DNA of 64,000 bases from Fragum whitleyi (Eukaryota > Mollusca > Bivalvia > Cardiida > Cardiidae), in NCBI GenBank assembly GCA_948146395.1, contig OX411544.1, forward strand, positions 33,190,457 through 33,254,456, given 5' to 3'. Position numbers and translations under genes: made by a program. Position 1 is the first letter of the stretch; each line of letters starts with the position of its first letter. The notes under the pieces are model-generated. The model was not told the origin of the DNA and did no database searches. It was given only the letters and a program-made list of their open reading frames with translations. Positions 31,424 to 42,300 of the stretch are shown in pieces.

Positions 31424-31685
31424 TCGTCCGAACCCCGGCTCCGGTAACTTTCATCCGACATTAGACAAAAGTGACAAAAATGTTATACGAGCTTTTTGTC
31501 CACCACCATTGGGTGTATGATATGAAGTGCGCTTTGAAGGGGTGGGTAGCTGTTAGCTCAAATGGAATGTCGTACTTGTAATAATTGTGAGAGACGACAA
31601 GAAACAATTGGTGAGTGCATCAGTCGTCGCGTTATAAATGTAATATTCTTGAAAGTGGCGTTATACCCAATACATATCAAATCGA
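31424..31685 (+). mobile_element. Diverged SINE
   Basis: The remnant B-box region 'GTCCGAACCCCGGCTCCGG' is followed by 'TTTCATCCGACATTAGAC', a degraded body and the tail 'CTTGAAAGTGGCGTTATACC'. It is clearly older than other copies. Confidence 0.55.
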
Positions 31686-31889
31686 CTTAAACCTTTCTCA
31701 TGTTAAAATTTCATGGACCGGTCCAGTTCAAAGAGCTTGCAAAAGACAAAACATGTAATGTTTGGCAGAGATTTGAAAATAAGACATTTTCTCAAATGCT
31801 CTTCGGTAGTTTATCGATGAAACACGGAAGACTTTCGTTTTGAAAATCTCGCCGCCTTACCAGGGAAAATCATCAAAAACTTTTACCCC

Positions 31890-32165
31890 GCCTGCGTTCA
31901 TCTCATCCTATCTGACGTCATTTAAGCGCAGACCATCATAAACGTTGCATAGAAATCAAGTGCAAAATGACACGTCTAAGAAAATTTGGCCTGCGAATTT
32001 CACATTTTGTCTCATTTTTTCACTGTAAGAATAAACATTGTTTTTCGAGTTAGATCGATTGATATTTCGTTTCGTGAACAACGGAAACTAAATTTTCACT
32101 CGTGGCTCCACCACTCGTGAAAATATAGCTTTTGCTGTTCACTAAATGAAATGAAAATCAATCTT
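31890..32165 (+). mobile_element. Family D element
   Basis: It has 'ATCCTATCTGACGTCATTTA', 'GCATAGAAATCAAGTGCAAA', 'TGACACGTCTAAGAAAATTT' and the hairpin 'ATTTTCACTCGTGGC' / 'CCACTCGTGAAAATATAGC'. Uninterrupted here, it shows the pre-insertion state of the copy at 10080. Beyond it, 32170-32820 has nothing recognisable. Confidence 0.72.
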
Positions 32166-32824
32166 ATACTATCGTTTGGTTTAAACCTATATATTTTACA
32201 TCGATTGAGAAACAGGTTCTTACAACTTAGATAAATCCGTCTCTGTTCTGCTTCCTGGAAAATTCACCAGTAATCGCGCCTAATATGTGGGCTAATGAAG
32301 AACCATGATTGATAGCCGCTCCAGTGAAACGAACTCAGGACCCTTGTGTCAAGACGCCGAGGCTCTACCTCTAGAACACGCACACCACATTATCCTCTTT
32401 GATCGTGACAGTAAATATTGCGGGAAAAATAAAAAAGTGCTTGCTCAGAGCAACTACTTTTTCGTAAAATATCAAAACGACATAAAATTTAGAAACTCTA
32501 CAGACAAGGGTTAAAATCACTCAAAACTAATTTGCGTGTGACTGGCAAAAATAATTGTTACCCGTCCGGCGAAAAATGTACTTCGTATAATAGATATTCA
32601 GAAAATAGATTTGACCCGTCTGGGAAAAACTAATTGTACCGGCAAACTTTGATTTTTTTTGTTAGAAATAGAATCATTATTTTTATTCTTAAATTCGTGG
32701 ATTGTATCAAAATGTGGAAAGTTTCGATCATGACCAACCTTCGTATGCTACACAGTTAGAGCAGGCTCGTGTTTTCGGGTATCAATGATGGTTTCTGTGT
32801 TAATGATGGGTCAATACTTAGAAA

Positions 32825-33160
32825 AAATGTGACCCGTCACGCGAAAAGACACCATGGTATCTGATTCATCTTTATTACCAATTTCTTTTCTTTCCTCCAG
32901 TCATTACTTTCCGACATTACCAGACGGTCCCTTTTTGCGTGACGAGTCACAAAAAACATTTGTGACCCGTCACGCGAAAATGGACAATCTCGGAAGTGCG
33001 AGAGGTATCGACCATGGTCAGACTGTGCCAGACCCTACCTTCCTTTGATACTATTTTCAAGTATTTCTTCAGGTTGACATATTCTTGATAAAATCCTTCT
33101 TCCAAATATTTTACGGATTCCCAGATGGTCCATTTTCGTGTGATGAGGCACATTTAGAAA
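32825..33160. mobile_element. Family C element
   Basis: It carries several 'GTGACCCGTCACGCGAAAA' blocks (32829, 32964), one inverted as 'TTTTTGCGTGACGAGTCAC', the 'GACCATGGTCAGACTGTGC' core and a terminal 'CCCAGATGGTCCATTTTCG'. It looks like two overlapping or rearranged copies. Confidence 0.65.
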
Positions 33161-33201
33161 CCATGTATCTCTGCCCTGCTGCTCGGAATACATTGAGTGG
33201 T

Positions 33202-33372
33202 TTAAGGTAGTGGACCCGTAATAGTTTCGTCACGTTTCAGAAGTAATGAACTTTAACTTTAACAGTGTTAACCGAGGTTTTCTAATGATATTCATAAGGA
33301 AACCTAGGATAACATTGTGATAGAACATATGGTTCGAATTGTTGCGGAACTATTACAGTCCCACTACCTTAA
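33202..33372. mobile_element. Family A palindromic MITE copy 6
   Basis: Ends TTAAGGTAGTGGACCCG and CCCACTACCTTAA. A short internal duplication 'CTTTAACTTTAACAG' lengthens it slightly. Confidence 0.85.
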
Positions 33373-33373
33373 A

Positions 33374-33620
33374 GCCGTTTTTACGATATTTCAGTCTTAT
33401 GTCATCGACTAGGTTACCTAACAATGGATTCCTGGTATTTCTCGAACCATTGATACCATGACATCCTTTCCTAGCCTCCAGCTGCCATCCCACAATGATG
33501 TATGATTATTAACCCATCAGTGCAAATCAAATTGTTGGAAAGGATGAGTGTCGACGTCGGAATTCGAACCCGGGGCCTTAGGATTGAAAGTTCGATATAT
33601 AACGACTGCGTTATGAAGGC
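33374..33620 (-). mobile_element. SINE, minus orientation
   Basis: On the minus strand it reads head 'GGTTCGAATTCCGACGTCG', body 'GATGGCAGCTGGAGGCTAG' / 'GAAAGGATGTCATGG' and tail 'CCATTGTTAGGTAACC'. It abuts the MITE at 33202-33372. Degraded tRNA head. Confidence 0.75.
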
Positions 33621-34261
33621 GACAGCCTCTCAATTTGAAGAATCATATAAAAGATAATAATTTAGTTACCAGGTTCTTTATAAAGGGAACTAATTCTTCT
33701 TTGGTCTTTACGAAAATTCTACATGTAATTAAGTCCCTTGTCTAACTTCATTGTTGAGCGCAAGTAAGGAACATGAGAGAGAAATCCACTAGGAAAAGAC
33801 ACTGGCATTACAATTCCACACAAGAGTGCCGTTGACAGAAGATATGCCGCAAAAAGGATTATCCTTAAAATGAAAGCCCCGGTGCATCATATGAACAAAA
33901 GGTGGAATTATGCTCCTGTTCAGTTGAGAGTTGTCACCAAACCGAGACAATATGTGCAAGGTCTTATAACTAGTAACATAATGTGAACGTTTCATCAAAA
34001 TTGGCCCATAAATGAGCGGCTTAAATTCACCAAACAGCACGGGGTCAGGTGACTAGGAATATTTTGTGAAGGTTTCAACCTTACCGGTCCATAAATGGAA
34101 GCGGAGTTGCGTTAACAAGATTCAAACGTACGGACGGACAGACGGGGAATATGATACCAATAAACGTCCCTCTTCGGCGGCGTTTAATAAAATGAGTTTA
34201 CTCAGTTTATTTACATTCTAACAATGCCATACACAGAACCGTGTGGAGTGTTTCAATCTAG

Positions 34262-34700
34262 GTGCTGTGACGATTATGGAATACCTTGGCATTCGATATT
34301 TTTCTCCAACATGTCAATACAAAATGCATTCGGAATATTGTTCTGACTTTTTCCGGAAAGTACCTCGGACGTAAGTGTAGTAATTTGGTTATTAGGTAAT
34401 TCGGCTTCTGTTGGTTCTTCCATTATTGAATACTCTTGGAGAAAAACACAAATTTTGTTAAATCTTTCCGATCGTTTGTGGTGATCTTTTGGGAATATCA
34501 TAATTTCATTACAAAACGCAGCCAAACACTGCATGATTTGGTTATTAAGTTATAAAATGCCATATTGAATTCTTTCGTTTAATTCGTTTTATGCAACGTC
34601 ATTCTTTCAAGGATAGTTGATGATACTGACGTCATGTAAACCCATGTGCGAAATAGGGCTTCTTCATTTCTACGCCCTCATTATTCCCGAGATCTATTTA
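34262..34700 (-). mobile_element. Family K element with a relic reading frame
   Basis: A related segment is at 47590-47940, and a terminal part at 63340-63480. Shared words include 'TGACGTCATGTAAA', 'CGCCCT/CGCGCT' and 'CTCGG'. A minus-strand frame at 34274-34534 (86 codons, 'FCNEIMIF...KDHHKRSERF') corresponds to a stop-containing frame in the second copy. No known domain is recognised. The element runs into the minisatellite. Confidence 0.5.
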
Positions 34701-35158
34701 ATGAAAAGACCTCGGGAAAAATAAGGGCGAAAAAATAACTAAATAGACCTCGGCAATAATAAGGGCGCAGAAATAACTAAATAGACCTCGAGAATAATAA
34801 GGGCGTAATAATAACTAAATAGACCTCGACAATAGTAAGGGCGTAGGAAGAACTAAATAGACCTCGGCAATAATAAGGGCGTAGAAATAACTAAATAGAT
34901 CTCGGTAATGATAAGGGCGTAAGAATAACTAAATAGACCTCGGCAATAATAAGGGCGTAGAAATAACTAAATAGACCTCGGCAATAGTCAGGGTGTAGAA
35001 ATAACTAAATATACCTCGGGAATAATAAGGGAGTAGAAATAACTAAATAGATCTCGGCAATAATAAGGGCGTAGAAATAACTAAATAGACCTCGGGAATA
35101 ATAAGAGAGTAGAAATAACTAAATAGACCTCGGCAATAATAAGGGCGTAGAAATAATC
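34695..35158. repeat. 38-bp minisatellite, about 12 units
   Basis: The unit is roughly AAATAACTAAATAGACCTCG + GCAATAATAAGGGCGTAG, 38 bp, repeated head-to-tail with few changes (GGGCG/GGGAG/GGGTG variants). Units are nearly identical and contiguous, without the unique spacers of a CRISPR array. A single-copy version occurs at 63372-63397. Confidence 0.93.
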
Positions 35159-35159
35159 T

Positions 35160-35725
35160 TAGAGAGTGTCCAACCCTGTACAATTGTCCATACATAATCT
35201 GACGTCTCAACACACATAAAACACATCATTTGTTACTTCATTAGTTATTTGATAAGCCCCCTACCCATCCCACCCCAATACACACTTAATTCTGCATCTT
35301 TACACAAACTATTAGAACCCATTGTGTTCCTCCGATTGCTTTCAAACTGGAATGCCAAGCGTCACGGGAAAATTTGTAGATTATTGTCTTTGATTGAAGC
35401 ATCATGTTTGACATTTGACGCTGACATTAACCTTTGACCTACTTTCTTAAGTATCGAATTACAAGGTCAAGGACTGTATTTTGTTACTTATAAATAATTG
35501 TAAATGACAGTCTTTGATTCTTGTATCATGTTAAAACCTTGGTCCTGAACTTGACCTTTGATCTTCTTTTCTATTCTGGCATCACATTGAAAATTTGACC
35601 TTTACTTAACTTTACCAACTTTACTTAAATTATCCCACGGTGACTATATATGATGATATTTCCCATATCCTAGCATTAAAGTTGACAAAATTTCATAAAT
35701 AATTAAGTAATGTTGTAAACTTTAA
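35160..35725. repeat. Degenerate repeat stretch
   Basis: From ~35385 the sequence has 'TTGACCTTTGATCTTCTTTT', 'AAGTATCGAATTACAAGGTC' and 'TTTGATTCTTGTATCATG' words like those at 4500-4950 and 6400-6680. No gene is visible. Confidence 0.5.
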
Positions 35726-35728
35726 TAA

Positions 35729-35894
35729 TGTAACGGTTTAAAGGGAGGTACTTTTCATCTGATATGCAAATGAAAGAGTCCTCCCCTTAGTTAAATAGCT
35801 AATTGAAGCCTATATAGACAGAGTCGACCCATTTAGGGTTGAGGATCCTTTTCACTGAATGGATCACGTCTGTCTAGTTGCTTGGTTCGTTACA
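35729..35894 (+). repeat. 5' LTR of the TRIM
   Basis: 166 bp with short inverted ends TGTAAC/GTTACA. The TATA-like motif at about 35810 is a candidate start region for the element's RNA. Confidence 0.85.
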
Positions 35895-35999
35895 ATTGGT
35901 GGCAGCGGTGGGATAATGACAGCTGCCAGACCGGAGTTGCCTTACCCACGGGTCTCCAAGGCCAAGACTCGGGACGAGTCTTCTCGGAGGGGAGTGTAA

Positions 36000-36165
36000 T
36001 GTAACGGTTTAAAGGGAGGTAACTTGCATCCGATATGCAAACGAGAGAAACCTGCCCCAAGTTAAATGGCTAATTAAAGCCTATATAAACAGAGGCGACC
36101 CATTTAGGATTGAGGATCCTTTTCACTGAATGCATCAGGTCTGTCTATGCGCTCGGTTCGTTACA
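36000..36165 (+). repeat. 3' LTR of the TRIM
   Basis: Same length and ends as the first LTR. The substitutions between them indicate an old insertion. Confidence 0.85.
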
Positions 36166-36179
36166 AATATTATGACCTC

Positions 36180-36895
36180 ACCCTTGACATTTCATTAAGT
36201 TTATATAGGTGATTTTTTTTATTTAATACCTTATGTTACAAAGTCATATCTTATACATAGGTGGCGGTATCAGACTTTTTTTTTACTCCATATTGTTTTG
36301 TTGTAAAACTGGGTCATACTAAATGGTTTGAGCTGATTTGATTGGTTGATGGACCTGTAAACAATATGATTTAAAGGGGGTGTTTCTAACAGCAAATGAA
36401 ATAGTGTAAAACTGAAAAATATCATTTTGAATGCTTCTAAACAAAGGCAAATTGTCACCTCAGTGTTGTACTAGCAATTTGAGGGTGTATTTTTCCTATT
36501 TATTCTGTTAGTATAAGGTCAATGTCAATAAAACTTCGCATACATATAGAAATTTACATGGGCTTCAAAGATACAGTTTAATTTTGTGTTTTTGTGCAAA
36601 ACAAATCTAGGTTGTATTGATTTGAAAGTTGACCTGGAATTTTTGAAAGACACCTTGTCATTATTTAACGATTTTCATTTTTATAATTTCTTTGATACTG
36701 CCACTTATATCTTATATGGTACAATTAGATCATATGATTTTTAAATTGTCAGTAGAGAGACTCAGGCCCTCATGGGCATCTTGTTCTCCTTTTATCCTAA
36801 ATATAAAATGTTTTGGAGATGATTTAATTAAGTGACTGAGGTTACAGTGGCAGATCAAGACAGAAAGGAAGATAAAAAAGAAAAGAAGAGCAGGG
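36180..36895. other. No gene recognised
   Basis: AT-rich DNA. The frames on the minus strand at 36270-36458 and 36730-36927 have no motif and low complexity. Confidence 0.5.
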
Positions 36896-36900
36896 CTAGT

Positions 36901-37540
36901 TAGCTCACCTGAGCACGAAGTGCTCAAGGTGAGCTTTTGTGGTAAGGTGAATGTCCGTCAAACCTTAGAAAAAAACCTTGTATGCACTCTAGAGGCCACA
37001 TTTTTGTCCAATCAACCTGATATTTCGTCAGAATGATCGTCTTGATTAAATCTCGGACGAGTTTAAAATTTGGTCAACTGGGGTCAAAAAATAGATCACA
37101 GGGTCAAATCTTAGGAAAACCTTGTATGTACTTTAGAGGTCACATTTTTTGCCTGATCAACCTGAAATTTGGTCAGAATGATTTGCATGATAAAATCTCG
37201 GACGAGTTCGAAATTGGGTCAACTTGGGTCAAAAACTAGGTCATAGGGTCAAATCTTAGGAAATCCTTGTATGCGCCGTAGAGGCCACATCTTTTGCATG
37301 AACAACCTGGAATTTGGTCAGAATGATTGTCTTGATGTAATCCCGGATGAGTTTGAAATTGGGTCTACTGGGGTCAAAAACTAGGTCACGGGGTCAAATC
37401 TTAGAAAAAACTATGAATGCACTCTATAGGCCACATTTTTGCCCAATCAGAATTTATGCAATTTTGAATGAGTCTGAAATTAGGTCAAAAACTAGGTCAC
37501 GGAGTCAAAACATAGAAAACCCTTGTTAGTAAACCTAAAA
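36901..37540 (+). repeat. ~147-bp tandem array with foldback header
   Basis: The header 'GCTCACCTGAGCACGAAGTG' / 'CTCAAGGTGAGC' is followed by four units spaced about 147 bp. 'AACCTTGTATGCACT'-type blocks lie near 36970, 37117, 37264 and 37410. Each unit has 'CAGAATGAT', 'GGGGTCAAAAA' and 'GGGTCAAATCTTAG'. The ORFs 37033-37239 and 37347-37529 are translations of the repeat. Confidence 0.82.
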
Positions 37541-37859
37541 ATTGAAAAAAAGGAATCTCTTGTTGTATAGAAGCAACAGCATGGTTTAGCTGAGTGACAT
37601 TCATTCATCATCCTTAATCTTAACCTACTTTTAAAAATTTAAGACAGTTCATTCAGGAGAGCGATTTAGGGCCATGGCCCTCTTGTTTTTGGTCACAGTT
37701 TTGATTTACAGGGTAACAGTTTACTCAATCTGTGCAGTACAATGTAGCTGAAGCTTAGAAATGTAAACTATTATTGGGGGAAAATAGCCCTACGTCGCGT
37801 AAATCTTATTCAATTCCAGTGTCATAGTTCTCCGAACCAAAATTTGACCATAATTATAA

Positions 37860-38130
37860 CTTTGTCTTAATGGATGATCACGCTTCGAGTGTGAGTCGAG
37901 ATGACACGGTGGTATTGTGCTTGCTACGCGTGCGACCCGGGTCCTATTCCCGACGGATCCTGCCTTTTTTCTTTGAATGGCCATTCGACCATTGGACATT
38001 CATTAATAATGTCGATGTGTTCTATCGACCTATGTCCTTTTCTTTAAAAAGCTTTTCCTCGAGAATTATTGGTCGAGTTCAATCAAATTTCACATGGATG
38101 ATACACTTTATCAAATTCATCCAAAGAATA
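37860..38130 (+). mobile_element. Possible second SINE type with tRNA-like head
   Basis: 'GAGATGACACGGTGGTATTG' and 'GACCCGGGTCCTATTCCCG' look like diverged A- and B-box arms. The body does not match the main SINE family. Tentative. Confidence 0.3.
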
Positions 38131-38347
38131 TAATCAAGTAAAATCATGGCTTTAATGGTTGATGCGAATTCCCATTCATTGTAAAAGTGCTTTTCTACGC
38201 GAAATTCATTGATGGCCAATGCATGTATAAATTTATGGTCTCTTCAAACTTTAGATATACGTATTCATAACATGTAAATTACATAATATGCTTTTTTCTT
38301 GTTCATTCTCACCAATAAATTAGATCAAATTTTATGTTGATATATAG

Positions 38348-38638
38348 GGAGATTGTGTGCGGTGAGTCGTGAACTTGACTTTTTACCGTTAGGTTCTCGT
38401 GCCATTAGTTCGAAATAGATAAATCAGGTTAAAATTATGCATTAGCAAAGTTTAAAATTTACCTTTTAAACCAACGTTTTTGCTTGTCTTAAAATATAAG
38501 GTTCACCAAAACATGTACCTTCACAATTTCAGTGAAGGGACAAGGTTGAGACCCTATCATTTACTTTTTAATTATACCTGATTTACTTATGGTAATTGAC
38601 TCGGCGCCTACGTCAGAGCTCAGTTTTGAAATTACACC
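38348..38638 (+). mobile_element. Family G element copy 3
   Basis: It aligns over ~290 bp with the copies at 8626 and 10310 (TTCTCGTGCCATTAGTTCG, GGCGCCTACGTCAGAGCTC). The flanks TATAG (38343-38347) and AATAG (38639-38643) agree with a ~5-bp duplication. Confidence 0.72.
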
Positions 38639-38799
38639 AATAGCAAGTCAATGTTGTGACAAATTAAAGGGGCGGGGTCTCGCGACTGACAACTGTAATA
38701 ATTGTTTTAGACAATTCTAGCTTTTAAGTCATACAAAAATTATGAAAATGGTTTATGAAGTTCTCTTTTCACAGGGATGGAACTAGCAGAAGGTCGTAT

Positions 38800-39015
38800 T
38801 CAATATGAACGTGTATTGCATTTAACTTTTTGATACTGTGTAGAAACGGAACCTGAGAAGCAACACATCCACATCGCGTAAAAATGAACCAAAGCTGCGT
38901 TCCTGGTAGCAAAGCATTTGCGAAAGATTACAAAATGGTACCCTGCTTGGCACACAAGAATGTGTGCCAAGCAGGGTACCATTTCTTCAGTGTTTCTCGA
39001 ACGTTTCTCACCTTC
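38800..39015. mobile_element. Family F hairpin MITE copy 4
   Basis: A near-perfect hairpin: 'AAATGGTACCCTGCTTGGCA' and 'TGCCAAGCAGGGTACCATTT' around 'CACAAGAATGTG'. The outer flanks 'GAAAGATTAC' and 'TCTCGAACG' are less symmetric. Confidence 0.75.
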
Positions 39016-39019
39016 AAAG

Positions 39020-40560
39020 CAAAGCAGCTCGCGCTCGGATGATCCTGTTTATTGATGACAGTGTATTGTATAGATTTCTGTTCCATTATATAGATTTTGT
39101 TCTGTTCTATAGATTTTTGTATAGCCCTGCTGTTTACCTTGTCATGGTATTGACGGAAAGTATGTTTTACTAGAAACCTGCTGTTGATATATGTGTAGCA
39201 ACACGCATCGATATCGACTGTACCGTGAATGCTTTCAAAAGAGGTTAATCGGTTGTGGGCGACTTGAATAAGCTGTAGTTGCTCAAGCTTTTTTCTAAAA
39301 ATGACACTTGTACATCACAGTTTAAATCAAAAAGGTGTGGAATTAAAATCCTGTATATCTTATCTTAACAAAAGTTGTGGGTACTTATTGATATCGTCTA
39401 GATTCCAACGAGTGTCCATTTGAAATACATTAACATGCATTTTAAGTCAACTTTAAGATAAATGAATTATGATTATTTTAAAATCTATGAGTAATTTGTT
39501 TTATTTTTTTAATTAATTACTCATAATTTCAGCGCAATGTAAAGTTATTTTGATATCAAATGTAAATTGATAAGCTTCGAAGTGAAAGACCTGTATCTTA
39601 AACGAGTAAAGAATTAATTGCTCGTGATAAACCCCGAAAATTAGAACCTCGAAAATTCGAAATTTCATTTGAATAAATTCCAACAACGAAGGATAAATCA
39701 ACGACAAAATATCCATACTCATGTCCATAAGAAAAGAATTACTCCTAGGCAGATTTCGCTTAGTTTGAAAGCTTACATTGTTTAAGATTATCTATTCTTA
39801 CCATGTCTAGGTTGGTTATTCTGCTATGTCTTTTGTATTATTCTAATCAACCAATTCCATTTTAAGCAATCACCAGCAGTTATGTTTGTCCATTAACTGT
39901 TTAAAAGGGTAAGCCTGTCCATCTATAGAGGATAGTATCCACATTAAACTCAATATCGGAGACCGTTCATTTACTCCTATCTATTCATTGTAAATGGCAT
40001 TTTTCTATAAACGCACCCGTTATTAGTTTTTAAACTTCTGTGTAGTATCATATCATGGTTTAAAGTGACCCTTGGTATTTAAAATCTAAACCGTTTCTCC
40101 AAAATATTTCCTAAAAACAGATCCAAATTGCACTGTTGAAAATATGCTTTCAAAAATAAGAGGTTTACTATTCATCGTAGTTTTCATGGTTTTAGACATT
40201 TAAAGCCCTGGAAAATGGAATTGAAAATGGACCTATACGTGGGAAAAAAGGATGAAGACTATTAATTGGATTAAGATAAAAGGGTGGATATAAAATGTAT
40301 GATTTAAATGTGATGTGTGAATAGGAATAGTATAAGCGAGTGCTACTAGTATTTCGGGTAATCAGGAAATGTATATAGAAAAACCTTTTCTAAGCGGAAA
40401 AAAGTTTAAAAATAAGTTTTATTGTATTTTGTTCCTAGCGTTTGTGATTCAACTGTTTCTTTCTTGGACGTTTTATTTAAATGTTCAATGTCTTATTGTT
40501 CGTTGGCCTTTGAAAGATTACCTTTTAGTGACTGAGAACGCGTGGTGACCTAAATGGTGT
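39020..40560. other. No gene recognised
   Basis: Long AT-rich, mostly single-copy-looking stretch. 'GAGTAATTTGTTTTATTTTT' / 'AATTAATTACTC' forms a small foldback near 39490-39525. Nothing else identified. Confidence 0.5.
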
Positions 40561-40604
40561 GTGAACACGTGGGTTTGTGCTTAGACAATATCTTCTAGAA
40601 CGAT

Positions 40605-40745
40605 CCATATCCTTCGTCCAGGATGACAAAACGGAGCAAGCTGTTTTCCAACTATACCTCGCTTTGCACGTGTACTTTCATGCAAAGTGGGGTATAATTT
40701 GCAAGTTGTTTGCATCGTTGTTTCGTTCTGAACACAGTCATGGTA
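40605..40745. mobile_element. Family F hairpin MITE copy 5
   Basis: 'CCAGGATGACAAAACGGAGC' and the arms 'TATACCTCGCTTTGCACGTG' / 'GCAAAGTGGGGTATAATTTG' match the family. The frame 40577-40834 runs through it and is not a gene. Confidence 0.75.
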
Positions 40746-40784
40746 CTAGTGATACGCAGGAAGCACATGAACTCGTGGGGTGGA

Positions 40785-41045
40785 CGACAAAAGCTATATT
40801 TTCACGATTGGCAGAGCCACGAGTGAAAATATAGCTTTTGTTGTTCACGAAATGAAATATAAATCGATCTTACACTGAAACAAACGATTATTCTATTTCT
40901 TTTATGAAAAATTGAGACAAAATGTGAAATTTTTAGGACATATTTTCGTAAAGCGCGTCATTTTGCAAGTGATTGTTATGCAACGTTCATTGTGACGTCA
41001 CTTATTTCGCCCCGCATATATGACGTCAGATAGGATGAAATGCAA
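40785..41045 (-). mobile_element. Family D element
   Basis: The hairpin 'GCTATATTTTCACGATTGGC' / 'CACGAGTGAAAATATAGC' precedes 'GTTGTTCACGAAATGAAAT', 'AAAGCGCGTCATTTTGC' and 'ATATGACGTCAGATAGGATG'. It is inverted relative to the copy at 31890. Confidence 0.75.
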
Positions 41046-41059
41046 AAAAGCAGGGTATA

Positions 41060-41610
41060 TGTTCCTTTTTTTTTTTTTTTTTTATAGATTTCACTGCTTT
41101 TGCGGTTAGATTATCAAGTGATAATCTACCGTTATTTCTCGATAAACCACCGAAAAGCATAAAAGAATGGTCTTTATTCAATTGGTCTTGACTAGCATTT
41201 TTTATACCGACTATTGCGCAATTTATCTTTAACGTATAGATGCACAATTCTAAGTGGGTGATGAAAGAGCACTTATGTCTATACTTATGAAAACAAAATT
41301 GGCCTTTAATCACTTATTCAAACGTGTGCATCTATAACTGTTTGCGATCGTGTTAAACATGGAAATTTCTGGCTGGGGTTTGTACCATTATTAGTCCAAT
41401 CAATCTGGCTAGGTTTGATATTTTTATCTCAAGGGATGGTGGCCGGGCCAGGTTGGCTTAGTCTGTACGGCCTCAAGCTATTAATCCCGTAGTCGTTAGT
41501 TGAACTCCAGCTGGTCAATTTTCATCACAAATTTGACAAAAGCTACCGTGGTAGTGTTATTATTTTTTCGCCAATGGTTGAATGATACTCCTAAATAAAA
41601 ATAGGCAGCT
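41060..41610. other. No gene; possible diverged tRNA-headed repeat
   Basis: A T-run lies at 41068-41083. 'GGTTGGCTTAGTCTGTACGG' and 'GTTAGTTGAACTCCAGCTGG' near 41451-41519 are vaguely like a SINE head, too weak to call. Confidence 0.35.
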
Positions 41611-41613
41611 GGT

Positions 41614-42028
41614 TACAGCTAAAAACATCGTGTAATTGACAAGGTGAATGATTCTGGGATGATTTTGGAATGAAAATGAATTAGTGAGATGAGCGAGTTT
41701 CGAGTGAAATTTATTGAAGGTAATCAAATATCGCTAATTTTGTTCAGGATTTATTACCTCCCTTTAATAAAATATGCATCAAAGTTCTAGCAATAGCTTC
41801 ATTTTTCTTCAGACACTTATATTTCAATTAGGTCAGTGAATTTGCGATTATTTTTTTTCTAATCGAATGTTTTGAATGTAGTTGTTGATCTTATGTTTTT
41901 AGTGATTTTGAAGCGTTTTTGAATGGTCTTTGTGAGTTATAAAGGAATTGACAAATGGAGCGCTGTGTGAGTGATTTAGAATGATTTTGATTGAGATGAA
42001 TGTCAATTTCACGGTGTTAATAACCGTA
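41614..42028 (+). mobile_element. Family B MITE, complete copy
   Basis: Ends 'ACAGCTAAAAACATCGTGTA' and 'CACGGTGTTAATAACCGTA'. The interior preserves 'AGCGTTTTTGAATGGTC' and 'GAGCGCTGTGTGAGTGATTT', but the central foldback is shortened (only 'TTTTGTTCAGGATTTATTAC' remains). Confidence 0.8.
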
Positions 42029-42029
42029 T

Positions 42030-42137
42030 TTGGATGCAATGTTGTAGGGGAGAGAGAAATCACAAAAAAACATGGCTGGGCATACTTGTCATCGTGATAT
42101 AACTACAATTCTGTTGAAAGGGTCGTTAAAACACAAA
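42030..42137 (+). mobile_element. SINE tail fragment
   Basis: 'GAGAGAAATCACAAAAAAAC', 'CATCGTGATATAACTACAAT' and 'TTGAAAGGGTCGTTAAAAC' match the SINE 3' third. It is squeezed between a family B and a family A element. Confidence 0.6.
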
Positions 42138-42300
42138 TTAAGGTAGTGGACCCGTAATAATTCCACAGCGTTTAGAAGTAATGAACTTTAACAGTGTTAA
42201 CCGAGGTTTCCTAATGATTTCATTAGGGAAACTCGATCAACATTGTCAAAGATCTTGCGTTCCGAAATGTTGGGGAACTTTTACGGTTCCACTACCTTAA
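42138..42300. mobile_element. Family A palindromic MITE copy 7
   Basis: Complete, TTAAGGTAGTGGACCCG ... GTTCCACTACCTTAA. It lies about 925 bp upstream of the ankyrin start codon. Between 42301 and 43130 there is only AT-rich DNA with an A-run at 42920-42940. Confidence 0.88.

Larger units (their letters stand above)
35729..36165 (+). mobile_element. TRIM-type miniature LTR retrotransposon
   Basis: Two 166-bp direct repeats (35729-35894 and 36000-36165), each TGTAACGG...GTTACA, differ at roughly 20 positions by eye. Each contains a TATA-like 'CCTATATA' and 'GGATCCTTTTCACTGAATG'. The 105-bp interior opens 'ATTGGTGGCAGCGGTGGGA', as expected for a tRNA primer-binding site, and ends with a purine-rich 'GGAGGGGAGTG' next to the second repeat, like a polypurine tract. 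Flanks AATAA/AATAT form an imperfect 5-bp duplication. There is no coding capacity, so movement would depend on another element's proteins. Confidence 0.85.

Noticed and set aside
34695..35158. Regularly spaced repeats resembling a CRISPR array
   Set aside because: Units are contiguous 38-bp minisatellite repeats without unique spacers, and the DNA is animal.
37033..37529. Two ORFs with similar sequence (MIVLIKSRTSLKFGQ and MSLKLGLLGSKTR)
   Set aside because: They are in-frame readings of the ~147-bp tandem array.
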